This document shows positions 54,332 through 63,098 of a stretch of 64,000 bases of DNA, one piece after another. Source of the stretch: CAWHYG01 sp963833505 (GTDB lineage: Bacteria > Eisenbacteria > RBG-16-71-46 > CAIMUX01); the NCBI GenBank assembly GCA_963833505.1, contig CAWHYG010000006.1:62001-126000 (forward strand), read 5' to 3'. A program made the translations under genes and the position numbers. Numbering within the stretch: position 1 is the stretch's first letter; every line of letters starts with the position of its first letter. The notes beneath the pieces are model-generated. The model saw nothing but the letters and a program-made list of their open reading frames with translations, searched no databases and was not told the DNA's origin.

Positions 54332-55264
54332 CTACAGGTCAACCCCGAGCTCCAGCTTGACCAGACTTGAGGCCACGAGCTGGTTGCCATGCACGTGTTG
54401 CCAGAAGGGAAAGCCGACGTCCCCCAGGACGTGCAGGGTTCGCCAGTGAAGGTCCGCACCGGGGGCGAGAAGGACGCGCTCGAATCCGGTGTCCTCGGGA
54501 TCGGCGCCGCTCCCGGCGTCGCGCCCGCGGACCGCCACGATAACCTGGCCCAGGGGAGAGAGGCGGAAGCCGCCCAGCGTCCATCCGCGATGGGAGACGC
54601 CGACCGTGCCGTCGACCACGCCGCCGGGGCGGTACCTGGCCAGGTGCCAGAGCGGCTGCTGGCCGAGCACGCTCGCGAACCAGCTCAACCTTCCGCCCGG
54701 AAGGTGGCCGAGATGATGACCGCCGGCCAGAAGATCGGTGCTGCCGGTGCCAATCTCGGTGTCGGGATCGAAGTTGGGGTAGCTGTGGTCGCCGCTCGGC
54801 ACCTTGAGACCAAGGGTCAGGCCGGTGGACATGTCGGGAGAGAACCCGGTGTAGATCGCCTGGATGCGGATGTCGCCCGCGGCCCCATGGTCGAAGGCCG
54901 CCAGGTTACCGTCGTCAGTCGTGAGGAAGTGTCGGTTCCAGTAGGGAATACGCACCGAAACGCCCCAGCTCCGGCTGAACATCCGGCGAACGCCGACGGT
55001 GTAGAAACTGGTGCGGATGTCCTTGTCGTCGTTGTTCTCCGCCGGCGAGGAGGAGGCGCCGCTCCAGTTCCGGCCCTGGTTCTGGTAGTCGTACTCGAAA
55101 TCGATCTGACTTCCCGGCTGGATGGGGAACATCGACCCGGTGCCGACCTCGAACGCATCGCATCCGCAGGCACAGCCGCGCGCCGGGGGAGGCGCCAGCA
55201 GAAGCGCCGCAATCGCCGCGACGGAAAACAGCGCCCAAGCACCCCACCTGACAAACCGGACCAT
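54332..55264 (-). CDS. secreted or outer-membrane transporter-like beta-barrel protein
   Basis: 310 residues from MVRFVRWGAWALFSVAAIAA (GGAGG five bases upstream). After the signal, CACGCDAFEVGTGSMFP gives a Cys-rich mature start, then IDFEYDYQNQGRNWSG, GVRRMFSRSWGVSVRIPYWN, IQAIYTGFSPDMSTGLTLGLKVPSGD and regular amphipathic strands to LVKLELGVDL. This resembles the transporter/meta-pathway-type outer-membrane proteins often annotated near metal or phenol transport. The frame is open to 55399, but that part is only a DNA repeat. Function unknown. Confidence 0.72.
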   Translation of the reverse strand: MVRFVRWGAWALFSVAAIAALLLAPPPARGCACGCDAFEVGTGSMFPIQPGSQIDFEYDYQNQGRNWSGASSSPAENNDDKDIRTSFYTVGVRRMFSRSWGVSVRIPYWNRHFLTTDDGNLAAFDHGAAGDIRIQAIYTGFSPDMSTGLTLGLKVPSGDHSYPNFDPDTEIGTGSTDLLAGGHHLGHLPGGRLSWFASVLGQQPLWHLARYRPGGVVDGTVGVSHRGWTLGGFRLSPLGQVIVAVRGRDAGSGADPEDTGFERVLLAPGADLHWRTLHVLGDVGFPFWQHVHGNQLVASSLVKLELGVDL

Positions 55265-55290
55265 TCGGACCTCCATTCGAGCGCGTGATC

Positions 55291-55410
55291 TGATGCCGCT
55301 GACCGGCGCTCGGCCGCTCTGAACCTCAGCCAGTATGATGCGCTGGACCTGCACTCGGCCGCTCTGAACCGCAGCGAGCCTGATGCGCGGGACCTTCACT
55401 CGCGCCTCCG
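55291..55410. repeat. tandem repeat, 44-46 bp period, about 2.5 units
   Basis: Units start with TGATGC at 55291, 55335 and 55381; the first two share CTCGGCCGCTCTGAACC and the last two share GATGCGC.GGACCT.CACTCG. The array lies between the outer-membrane protein gene and the 5'-truncated antiporter gene, at what looks like a rearrangement boundary. Confidence 0.75.
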
Positions 55411-55483
55411 AGTCTCAGGGCGCTGCGGACGGTTTCTCCAGAGGTTCCAGAAGCTTCAGGACTGAGCTTAATGTACGACGCCG

Positions 55484-56647
55484 GTGCCGGCAACGGGTGG
55501 CGGGGGGCATTCGACAGGACGGCAGAGACCGCGAGTCCCAGCACGATTGGGATCTTCCGACCGCCGGATCATCGGTATAAATGCGGATAAGAGAAGCGAT
55601 GGGCGGTGGAGTTCGCCCCAGCTCGATCCGGAAGCGCTCAGGGCCAAGTGGAAGGAAACCTCCTTGGTCGGCGTGGTCGGCTTCTTCGCGCCGTTCCTCG
55701 GTTGCGCCGCCGTAGCCCGATATCTTCTCCATTGGTCGATGCCCGCAAGCCTCCTGACCGGAGTCGCCCTCTCGACCACTTCGATGGCCGTCGTCTACGC
55801 GGTTCTCCTCGATCTGGGGTTCAACAAGACCTCGTTCGGCAAGGGGATCCTTGGCGCCTGCTTCATCAACGACCTCGGGACCGTGATCGCGCTCGCCCTT
55901 CTCTTTGCGCCCTTCGGGATCTGCACCCTGGTCTTCGCCGGTGTCTCGCTCGCGGCGTTCGTGGTGTTGCCCGCCCTCACGCCGCGGCTCCTCGCCCGCT
56001 TCGGGGGTCGGTCTTCGGAGGTCGAGACGAAGTGGATCCTCCTCATCCTCTTCGGTCTCGGCGCGCTCGCCGCCTGGTCCGGAAGCGAGGCGGTGCTCCC
56101 GGCGTACATCGCCGGCATGGTGCTGGCCGGCTCGGTCGGCCGCGACCACGCCTACATCCGCCGGCTTCGCACGCTCACGATGGGGCTCCTCACGCCGTTC
56201 TACTTTCTCCGCGCCGGTTCGTTCGTCTCGGTCGCCGCGCTCGTCGCCGCCCCGCTCCTCTTTCTGAGCTTGTTCGCCGGCAAGGTGTTCGCCAAGATTA
56301 TCGGGCTTTTCCCGGTGATCGGGCTCTTCCGGGCGGAACGCCGCGAGCGCTGGTATTACACTCTCATGATGTCAACCGGACTGACCTTCGGGACGATCTC
56401 CGCCCTCCATGGTCTCTCCCACGGCATCGTCTCGCAGGCTCAATACTCGTACCTCGTCGCGGTCGTCATCGGCAGCGCGGTCGTGCCGACCATGATCGCC
56501 AACGCGTTCTTCCTGCCGCATCACCTGCTGCCGAAGGCGGTGGACGACGAGGGAGGCCGGACTGTCAGTCAGACAGAGGCGCCGGCCGCGGTCCGGGCCA
56601 TGGTCGGGGCCGCGGTCCACTCCAGAAAGGAGACACCAGGTGTTTGA
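55484..56647 (+). CDS. CPA2-type cation/proton antiporter, N-terminally truncated
   Basis: Family similarity starts at LDPEALRAKWKETSLVGVVG (near 55626) and continues through about nine membrane segments: SLLTGVALSTTSMAVVYAVL, GACFINDLGTVIALALLFAP (the ND pair corresponds to the ion-binding Asp site), LPAYIAGMVLAG, TMGLLTPFYFLRAGSFVS and YTLMMSTGLTFGTISA. The first two or three helices (about 70-80 residues) expected upstream are missing and replaced by unrelated Arg-rich sequence. The start given is the first in-frame ATG; the real start is uncertain and the protein may be non-functional. Its stop overlaps the UspA start by eight bases. Confidence 0.75.
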   Translation: MPATGGGGHSTGRQRPRVPARLGSSDRRIIGINADKRSDGRWSSPQLDPEALRAKWKETSLVGVVGFFAPFLGCAAVARYLLHWSMPASLLTGVALSTTSMAVVYAVLLDLGFNKTSFGKGILGACFINDLGTVIALALLFAPFGICTLVFAGVSLAAFVVLPALTPRLLARFGGRSSEVETKWILLILFGLGALAAWSGSEAVLPAYIAGMVLAGSVGRDHAYIRRLRTLTMGLLTPFYFLRAGSFVSVAALVAAPLLFLSLFAGKVFAKIIGLFPVIGLFRAERRERWYYTLMMSTGLTFGTISALHGLSHGIVSQAQYSYLVAVVIGSAVVPTMIANAFFLPHHLLPKAVDDEGGRTVSQTEAPAAVRAMVGAAVHSRKETPGV

Positions 56648-57065
56648 GAAGATCCTCGTTGCGTACGACGGATCCGGCCAGAGCGAGCGGGCGCTCGAGG
56701 CCGCCGTGGACCTCGCGAAGTGCAGCCAAAGGACGCTCTGCCTCGTCTCGGTGATCGAGAAGCTGCCGCACTACGCCGAAGAGACGATGAACGGGGTGGA
56801 CGAAGCGGTCGAGAATTTGCAGAAGCGTTATGAGACGCTGCAAGAGCGCGCTGCCGCCAAGGCGGAACGGGCTGGAATCGTCGTCACCAGCCGGGTCGTG
56901 CCGGGACACCCGGTCGAAGAGATCATCCACGTCGCCGATCAGGAAAAGGTCGACCTCATCGTGCTCGGCGGGATGGGCCATACGCGGATGTTCCACCGCT
57001 CCTCGGGTGGCACGGGAAGTCAGATCGCCTACCACGCGCCGTGCTCGGTTCTGCTCGTGCGGTGA
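56640..57065 (+). CDS. universal stress protein (UspA family)
   Basis: 141-residue cytosolic alpha/beta nucleotide-binding protein. FEKILVAYDGSGQSERALEAA opens the fold (Asp of the ATP site), VDLIVLGGMGHTRMFHRSSG then GTGSQIAYHAPCSVLLVR carries the Gly-rich ATP-binding loop of the ATP-binding subgroup. The start is GTG with AAAGGAGA upstream, overlapping the antiporter stop. Fusions or pairs of CPA2 antiporters with UspA proteins are common, so a regulatory partnership with the antiporter is likely. Confidence 0.93.
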   Translation: MFEKILVAYDGSGQSERALEAAVDLAKCSQRTLCLVSVIEKLPHYAEETMNGVDEAVENLQKRYETLQERAAAKAERAGIVVTSRVVPGHPVEEIIHVADQEKVDLIVLGGMGHTRMFHRSSGGTGSQIAYHAPCSVLLVR

Positions 57066-57329
57066 CGGGCGGCGCGGGAGAGTAGGCCCGCCCCCCCTTC
57101 CCGGTTCCCGGGAGCGAACGAATGGACCCTCCGGGCTTCGCGATCTTCGCCGCCAACGTGAGGAACATGCGACTCCTTATCGGAGACCCAGCACCGGCGA
57201 CGACCGTTGCACGGAACGCGGCCTGTGATAAACTCATATGGCAGATGTCCCACCGGCCCCCGCGGGTCGGGAAGCAATCTCGTCCTCTCGCGGAGGTCCG
57301 AACTCAACCTGGGAAAAGGGGGCCGGTTC

Positions 57330-58121
57330 GTGAAAGCACCCATCTGGTCAGTTCTGGCCGTCTGGACGATTCTCGCCACGGCCTCCACCGCCGTCGCCGT
57401 GCCCGGCTACATCGGGTATTCCGGCGCCCCCGGCGCGAATGGCACCTGCGCCGGATCCTGCCATGGCGGCGCTGGAGGCACCGTGCAGGTCAGCGGCTTT
57501 CCGGCGGAGTACTCCTCAGGCAACGTCTACACCATCACCATCAGTCATTCCGGCGGCTCGCCCATCAATCAGTTCAACGGAAGCTGCAGGGTCGGAGTCG
57601 GCTCCGTGAACGCAGGGGTCATCGCCGCGGGGACCAACACCGTCACCTACAACACCGGAGGCGAAACCAACGGCATCCATCTCACGACGACGGATCTGGA
57701 CACCGCTTCGTTCCTCTGGACGGCGCCCGGCGCTGGGACAGGAGACGTGAGGCTCTACGTCGCGGCGCACCAGGGATCGTACAGCGGTCCCAACACCGTA
57801 ATCGTCCTGACTGCGACGGAGCAGATCACCGGTGTCCGTGACGGTGACCCTGCCCGAAAGTCTCCAGGATGCGTGCTGTACGCCAACAGCCCGAACCCGT
57901 TTCGCGGCGAGACGTTCATCGGGTTTGTCCTGTCGCGCGCCACTTCCATCCTGTGGTCGATCCACGACGCTTCGGGCCGGAGCCTGGAATCGCATGAGAG
58001 TGCACTTCCGGCAGGATTCCACAGGTTGACCTGGAACGCCTCCGGCCGCGTGCCGGGAATCTACTTTCTCCGGCTCCAGGCGGGAACGTCGACTCTGACG
58101 ACCACGATGGTGGTTTACTAA
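57330..58121 (+). CDS. secreted protein with CxxxCH-bearing N-terminal domain and C-terminal T9SS-type sorting domain
   Basis: 263 residues from a GTG start (GGGGG site nine bases upstream). Signal peptide WSVLAVWTILATASTAVAV; then the choice-of-anchor/reeler-like motif GYIGYSGAPGANGTCAGSCH. The Cys-x3-Cys-His differs from the standard CxxCH haem site. A beta-sandwich follows (GNVYTITISHSGG, GDVRLYVAAHQGSYSG). The last 80 residues are a sorting domain: LYANSPNPFRGETFIGFVLS, SIHDASGRSLES, RVPGIYFLRLQAGTSTLTT. Export by a type IX-like system is inferred from that domain. Confidence 0.8.
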   Translation: MKAPIWSVLAVWTILATASTAVAVPGYIGYSGAPGANGTCAGSCHGGAGGTVQVSGFPAEYSSGNVYTITISHSGGSPINQFNGSCRVGVGSVNAGVIAAGTNTVTYNTGGETNGIHLTTTDLDTASFLWTAPGAGTGDVRLYVAAHQGSYSGPNTVIVLTATEQITGVRDGDPARKSPGCVLYANSPNPFRGETFIGFVLSRATSILWSIHDASGRSLESHESALPAGFHRLTWNASGRVPGIYFLRLQAGTSTLTTTMVVY

Positions 58122-58166
58122 ACGGGAAACGAGGTTTGCGACCCGACGCGCCGGACCTCGCGGTTC

Positions 58167-58201
58167 GCGGGAGACCGGCGCCCAAGAGCACGGTCTCCCG
58201 C
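58167..58201. terminator. perfect 11-bp hairpin between convergent genes
   Basis: GCGGGAGACCG (58167-58177) pairs perfectly with CGGTCTCCCGC (58191-58201) around a 13-base loop. It lies between the sorting-domain protein (plus) and the NHL protein (minus). No T-run is seen. Confidence 0.65.
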
Positions 58202-58226
58202 CGCAGGACATCGAGGAAGGTCGGAG

Positions 58227-59195
58227 CTATCGATATCGGGTCTTGACCTGTCCCCAGGTCGTGATCTGCACCGGATTCGGAAGTTCCACGCCAAACTCCT
58301 CTATCCGATCATTGCTTATGTCAGCGACATAGACATCGCCCATCGCATCTGCCTGCAGTCCGCCTGGATTGTGAAATTGTCCGGGTCCGCTTCCCGGAGT
58401 TCCCCACTGGGTGAGGTAGACTCCTTGGTCGGAGAAGACCTGAATGCGGTCGTTGCCATAATCCGCCACGTAGATGTTGCCGGCTGTGTCCGCCGCCAAT
58501 CCATCCGGGTTGTTGAGTTGGCCGTTGCCGCTGCCGAACGTCCCGAATTGTCCGAGATAGGAGCCGAGGTGGGTGAATTTCTGGACCCGGTTGTTGGAGG
58601 CGTCCGCCACGTAGACGTCGCCGTTCGCGTCCAGGGCGACATCCCAGGGGTGTATGAATTGACTGTTTCCGGAGCCGCTGGAACCCCAGCCGGTCACGAA
58701 GGTGCCATTGGAAGTGAAGACCTCGACACGGTCATTATAGCAATCGGCCACATATACGTTCCCGTCCGAGGCCACCTTCAATCCCATTGGACCATTGAAT
58801 TGCCCGGCACCGTTGCCGGACGAGCCCCACTGGGTCACGTAGGCGCCGCTGCTTGTGAACACCTGAATACGGTTGTTGCCGAAGTCCGAGACGTAGACAA
58901 GGTCGTTGGCGTCGACGGCCACGCCGGAGGTGCGGCTGAACTGCCCCGGACCACTGCCGGCGCTGCCCCACTCCCGCACGAAATCCCCGTTCCCGGAGAA
59001 TTCCTGGATGCGACTGTTGTCCGTGTCCGCCACGTAGACGTTGCCGGCGCTGCTGAGCGCAAGCCCGTTGGGGTTCTGGAATTCTCCGGGTCCGTTACCT
59101 TGAGAGCCCCAGGCATTGATCAAGTGGGCCTGGCCAAAGGCCAGGGTGGGCATGAGGACGCCGAAGACGATGAGGGCCAACAGGACCGATTTCAT
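58227..59195 (-). CDS. secreted NHL-repeat beta-propeller protein
   Basis: 322 residues: signal peptide MKSVLLALIVFGVLMPTLAFG, then six NHL repeats of about 47 residues, each with GPGQF or similar, GLA.D..GNVYVAD..N.RIQ and a VF..G.F...WG strand (for example LSSAGNVYVADTDNSRIQEF). Six blades suggest a complete propeller. AGAGGAG precedes the ATG. It ends in a short tail VQITTWGQVKTRYR. Such proteins bind peptides, sugars or RNA in other systems; the ligand here is unknown. It is the only gene on this strand nearby. Confidence 0.9.
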   Translation of the reverse strand: MKSVLLALIVFGVLMPTLAFGQAHLINAWGSQGNGPGEFQNPNGLALSSAGNVYVADTDNSRIQEFSGNGDFVREWGSAGSGPGQFSRTSGVAVDANDLVYVSDFGNNRIQVFTSSGAYVTQWGSSGNGAGQFNGPMGLKVASDGNVYVADCYNDRVEVFTSNGTFVTGWGSSGSGNSQFIHPWDVALDANGDVYVADASNNRVQKFTHLGSYLGQFGTFGSGNGQLNNPDGLAADTAGNIYVADYGNDRIQVFSDQGVYLTQWGTPGSGPGQFHNPGGLQADAMGDVYVADISNDRIEEFGVELPNPVQITTWGQVKTRYR

Positions 59196-59525
59196 CGTGA
59201 CATTCTCCTCTGGGTTTTGGTGTCGTGAAGGGCTGAGCTTCTCGCCAGACCCCCCATCCAGGGGCGGCGATGACCTGATTCAAACAAGGAGCGTGCCGGT
59301 GGTTCGAGAGCCGGCGTAGGCTATTGGCGCCCGGAATCGTCCGCGTTCCGAACGTCGACGTTCGCTTTCCGGACGCTGATTCCGGATTCCGAACAGTCCG
59401 GCTTCTTCGCACATGCCGGCAGACGCCTGCGCGGGACGCCACCTGCGGGCCGTCACCTGTTGACCACCGCTCTCGGCGCGGCGTACACTGGTACCCGATC
59501 CACGATGTGGGTGCGCTTGCGGTAG
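59196..59525. other. 330-bp spacer between NHL gene and kinase
   Basis: Divergent upstream region. A run of AACGTCGACGTTC and related CG-rich inverted words near 59348-59362 is visible but short. ATG at 59505 is in frame with the kinase N-terminus but meets TAG at 59523 after six codons. No clear promoter is called. Confidence 0.35.
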
Positions 59526-61575
59526 AGAGTCGTCGGAGCCACTTATCTGAAACGTCAGAGCGGAATCAGCCTCGATCTCCTGCGGGGACACCTCTCCCAT
59601 GAGCTGTCCGCCAAGGTCGCGCGTCTGGGCGGACTGCTGGAAGAATGGAAGCGCGGGCGCTACCGCCCGGAAGATCCCGCGGACGCCGAGGCAATCCTGT
59701 CCGACCTGACCGCGCTGACCCGACAGCACGGGCGTCTGGCGGCGGCCGGCTTCGTCTCCTTCCATCGTTTCCTCTCCCTGCACCATTCCTACCGGCGCGT
59801 GCGGGCGCTGCTCGCCCCGGTTCGTGCCGGAAAACCTCTTTCCCTGCGGCAACTGCAGATCGTTCGGGCGGGAAATGGATCGCATCCGGCGAAACGGCCG
59901 GCTCCTGGCCGAGACGCTTTCTCATCGTCATGCCCGCCGGCTGTCCGATATCGTCGGCCGAGCCACTGACGAGACCCGCCGCGAGATCGGCGGAGGTTTG
60001 GCTTCCGGTTCCGTTCCCCTGGTGATGGACGATCGGCTCGCCTCCACTGAAGTTTGGATACCCAATCAGGACGCGGCAGGGTGGCACGACCTTTTCAGAA
60101 ACATCATCCGCAATGCCGTCGAGGCCACGATGGAACGGGCGGAGACAACCTCCGCCGCGGCCGTGATGTCCGTCGACTCGGAGGGACCCGCATCGGATCC
60201 GAAGGCCGAGAACGGCAGCGGACCTGCGCCGGTCATGGTGCGGCTCCTCGCTTCGCGGGGCCATTCCGATGTCGCAGTCGAGGTCGAGGACCGAGGGGGC
60301 GGAATCCCCGCCGAGGAGCTGGAGGAGGTATGGCATCGAGGTTCCGGGCGGCACGGGCCGGGGCGTGGCCAGGGGCTGACCGAGGAGAAACGGGAGTTTC
60401 TCGCCTCCCGCGGTCAGTTCGAGATTCGGAGCGTCCCAGGAGCGGGCACGGTCTTCCGGGTGGAGATCGCCCGCCGGGCCATTCCCATCCCCGTGCCCCG
60501 ACTCTGGGAGCTGCGTCCTCTCGTGGCCTGCGCGATCGTCGTCCTCCTGGTCGTGGCCTCCGCCTTGCCGGCCCTCTGGCCGGCGGCGCCGGTCTCGTTG
60601 ACGATTCGTGGACGGTCCGCGCTCGCGGCCTACGACGAACGGGGCCGGCTCCTCTGGTCTCGCTCTCTGGGCGACGAGATCATGGAGAACCAGCCGGTGG
60701 AGGATAGTCCGTGGGTCGACATCCATCCCCTGCACTCCCCATCCGGACAGGGGCAGCTCCAGACCAATCCCCTGGCCGTCTACGACGCCCGGGATCGAAT
60801 CCAGTTCATCGCGGTGTCCACGCAGCCGGCCCAAGGACCCGGCCGGCTCCGCCTGCTGGACTCCCGTGGACGATTGGTATGGGACCGCGATCTGCGGTGG
60901 GAAAGGCCACTGCACGAGAGCCTCGGCCACCTGATCTGTCCCTGGCAGGTCGTGCTGCCTTGGGCGCCGTCCAAGCGGAACGTCCTCATGTACAACATCC
61001 GAGACGGTTCGAATACACCTTCCTGCATGCAGTTCGTGACCCTCCAGGGGGACTCGCTGGGAGCGTATTACCACTGGGGGCATCTCTACTTCGTGGCGGC
61101 TTCCGATCTCGACGGCGACGGACGAGAGGAGATCCTCTTGTACGGCATCAACAACTACGCCTCCGGCGACACCACCATCTTCCGGCGAAATCCCCAAGTC
61201 TATATCTACTGCCTGGCGCTTCTGGAGATACCAGGGGTCAGCGGACAATCGTACCCATGCCGGGAATGGCCCGGTGTGCCGCCGGCGCGGGAGAAAGCCT
61301 ACCTGCTGATCCCTCCGCTGGAGTCCGGCCTCTCCTACTTCATCTTGCGCCTGGAGCTGAGCGGGGTGGACGAAAAGGGGGCCCGGGTCATCGATCTGTC
61401 ATTGAGCGACGGCCGGATCTACCGCCTGGACGGCAACCTCCTCCCGCTGTCGCTGCGCACCGGGGATTTCACCCGGGCGCAGCAGGAAACTCCGCACATG
61501 CCTTGCGGTCCTCTGGTGCACTTCACCCGCGGCCAACGGACCGATATCTGGATGGAAGTCAGGAAGACATCATGA
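59526..61575 (+). CDS. histidine kinase with C-terminal extracytoplasmic domain, frameshifted and lacking a clear start
   Basis: Frame 1 (59526 to about 59870) encodes a dimerisation/phosphoacceptor-like segment (LLRGHLSHELSAKVARLGGL, His in LSHEL). Frame 2 (from about 59869) continues with helices, the N-box FRNIIRNAVEATME, DRGGGIP and GPGRGQGL of an HATPase, one membrane helix (LVACAIVVLLVVASALPALW) and a C-terminal domain of about 330 residues with a Ca-type ASDLDGDGREEILLYG motif. Removing one base near 59870 joins them (about 682 residues). The only upstream in-frame ATG is cut off by TAG at 59523. The stop overlaps the next gene (ATGA). Confidence 0.7.
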
Positions 61576-63098
61576 ATACCGATCCCGCTTCCCGGATCCC
61601 GGTGCTCATCATCGACGATCGCGAGGATCTCAGCCGCTTCTGCGAACGGAGTCTGGGAGACACCTACGCGTTTCACCGGGTCGCAACGGGCAGCGAGGCC
61701 CGGGACTTTCTCGCCCGGCCTTGCGCGGCGGAGGCGATCCTGCTCGATCGGGACTTCACCTATGCGGATCCGAGCCTGCTGCTCGGACCCCCGGAGGAGA
61801 TCCGCAACGAGGGGCTGCACGTGATGCGTTGGCTCCGCCGGGAGCACCCCCTCCTGCCGGTCATCATGGTCACGGGATACCGGGATCAACACGCGGCGTT
61901 GGAAGCCGCCGGGCTGGGCGCGGACTTCCTCGCCTGGGAGGACTTGCTCGATCAGCCGAATCTCCTGCGCGCGCGCCTGCAGCGCGCCTTGGAAACCACC
62001 GGAAACCGGCCCGAGGGAGTGCTAGCCCGGTTCCGCGAACTGGGCATCGTGGGGGATTCGCCCGCGTTCACCCGAACCCTGATAAGCCTCCATCAGGCCC
62101 TGGGAGCAACCGCGCCCATCCTCCTGCTTGGGGAAACGGGCACGGGCAAGGACACCCTGGCCTTCGCGGTGCACGCCCTGAGCGGGGACTCGAGCCGTCC
62201 CTATGTCAGCGTGAACGTGGCCGCGCTCAACCCCAACCTGATCGAGGCCGAGCTGTTCGGGCACGCCCGCGGCGCCTACACCGGGGCGGGGCAGAGCTTC
62301 ATCGGCAAGCTGCGTTACGCCGATGGCGGCACTCTCTTTCTCAATGAGGTGGCCGATTTGGCCCCTGAGGTGCAGGCGAAGCTCCTGACCGTCCTCGAGC
62401 GCAGCGAGGTCGTGCCCGTGGGCGACGTGCACAGCTTTCCGGCCCGCTTTCGCCTGATCACGGCCACATCGCAGGACTTGAAGGCCCTGGTGCAGCAGGG
62501 CCGCTTCCGCCGCGACCTCTATCATCGAATCGCCTGGCACACCATCTCCATCCCGTCGCTCAAGGAACGGCAGGCCGATATCCCCGCCCTGGTGCGGTCG
62601 TTCTTGCACGAGGTCGGGCGCGACCAGGAGGGGAGCGTGCTGGGGATCGCGCGCGAAGCGCAGGAGTACCTCTGCGGCCTCCCCTGGGAAGGAAACATCC
62701 GGGAGCTGCGGGCGGTGCTGGAGGCGGCGGGCGCCTCGGCCACCTACTTGATCACACTTTCCGACGTGCTGGAGGTGGTCCGGCGCAACGAGGTCCGGCA
62801 GACGCCGGAGGTCTCCGGCGGGAACGGCACGAAGGGTGCGTCCGCGGATCCCCTGCCGCCCGGCGGTTCCCCGCCAGCGCGGGCCGGCGAAGCGCAGGTC
62901 GCGGCCCACAACGATCCCGAGGTCTGCGAGGGCAGGGTATTCGGGGACCTCACCTACCGGGAGATCACCGGACGCTACTTCCTCTATCTGAAGCGGCGGA
63001 GCGAAGGCCGACTCTCAGAGGTGGCGCGGCGCGCGGGCATCGGGAAGACGACGGTCTACGAGTGGAAGGAACGCTACGGGGATCCGCCTCCGGCGTAG
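61572..63098 (+). CDS. sigma-54-dependent response regulator
   Basis: 508 residues: receiver-like domain (about 1-135, IPVLIIDDREDLSRF, acceptor Asp in ILLDRDF), AAA+ domain (about 150-390) with Walker A LLLGETGTGKDTL, sigma-54 contact loop GAYTGA (Tyr replaces the usual Phe), Walker B GGTLFLNEVADL and RFRRDLYHRI, and a C-terminal helix-turn-helix LSEVARRAGIGKTTVYEWKE. A Pro/Gly-rich insert of about 45 residues separates AAA+ and HTH. It overlaps the kinase stop by four bases, so the two form a two-component pair. The target promoters are not evident. Confidence 0.93.
   Translation: MNTDPASRIPVLIIDDREDLSRFCERSLGDTYAFHRVATGSEARDFLARPCAAEAILLDRDFTYADPSLLLGPPEEIRNEGLHVMRWLRREHPLLPVIMVTGYRDQHAALEAAGLGADFLAWEDLLDQPNLLRARLQRALETTGNRPEGVLARFRELGIVGDSPAFTRTLISLHQALGATAPILLLGETGTGKDTLAFAVHALSGDSSRPYVSVNVAALNPNLIEAELFGHARGAYTGAGQSFIGKLRYADGGTLFLNEVADLAPEVQAKLLTVLERSEVVPVGDVHSFPARFRLITATSQDLKALVQQGRFRRDLYHRIAWHTISIPSLKERQADIPALVRSFLHEVGRDQEGSVLGIAREAQEYLCGLPWEGNIRELRAVLEAAGASATYLITLSDVLEVVRRNEVRQTPEVSGGNGTKGASADPLPPGGSPPARAGEAQVAAHNDPEVCEGRVFGDLTYREITGRYFLYLKRRSEGRLSEVARRAGIGKTTVYEWKERYGDPPPA

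Noticed and set aside
55291..55410. Possible CRISPR array at the antiporter
   Set aside because: Head-to-tail degenerate repeats without spacers.
59566..61248. A 560-codon minus-strand frame over the inverted kinase
   Set aside because: No domain is recognisable, and the plus strand has kinase motifs and codon structure.
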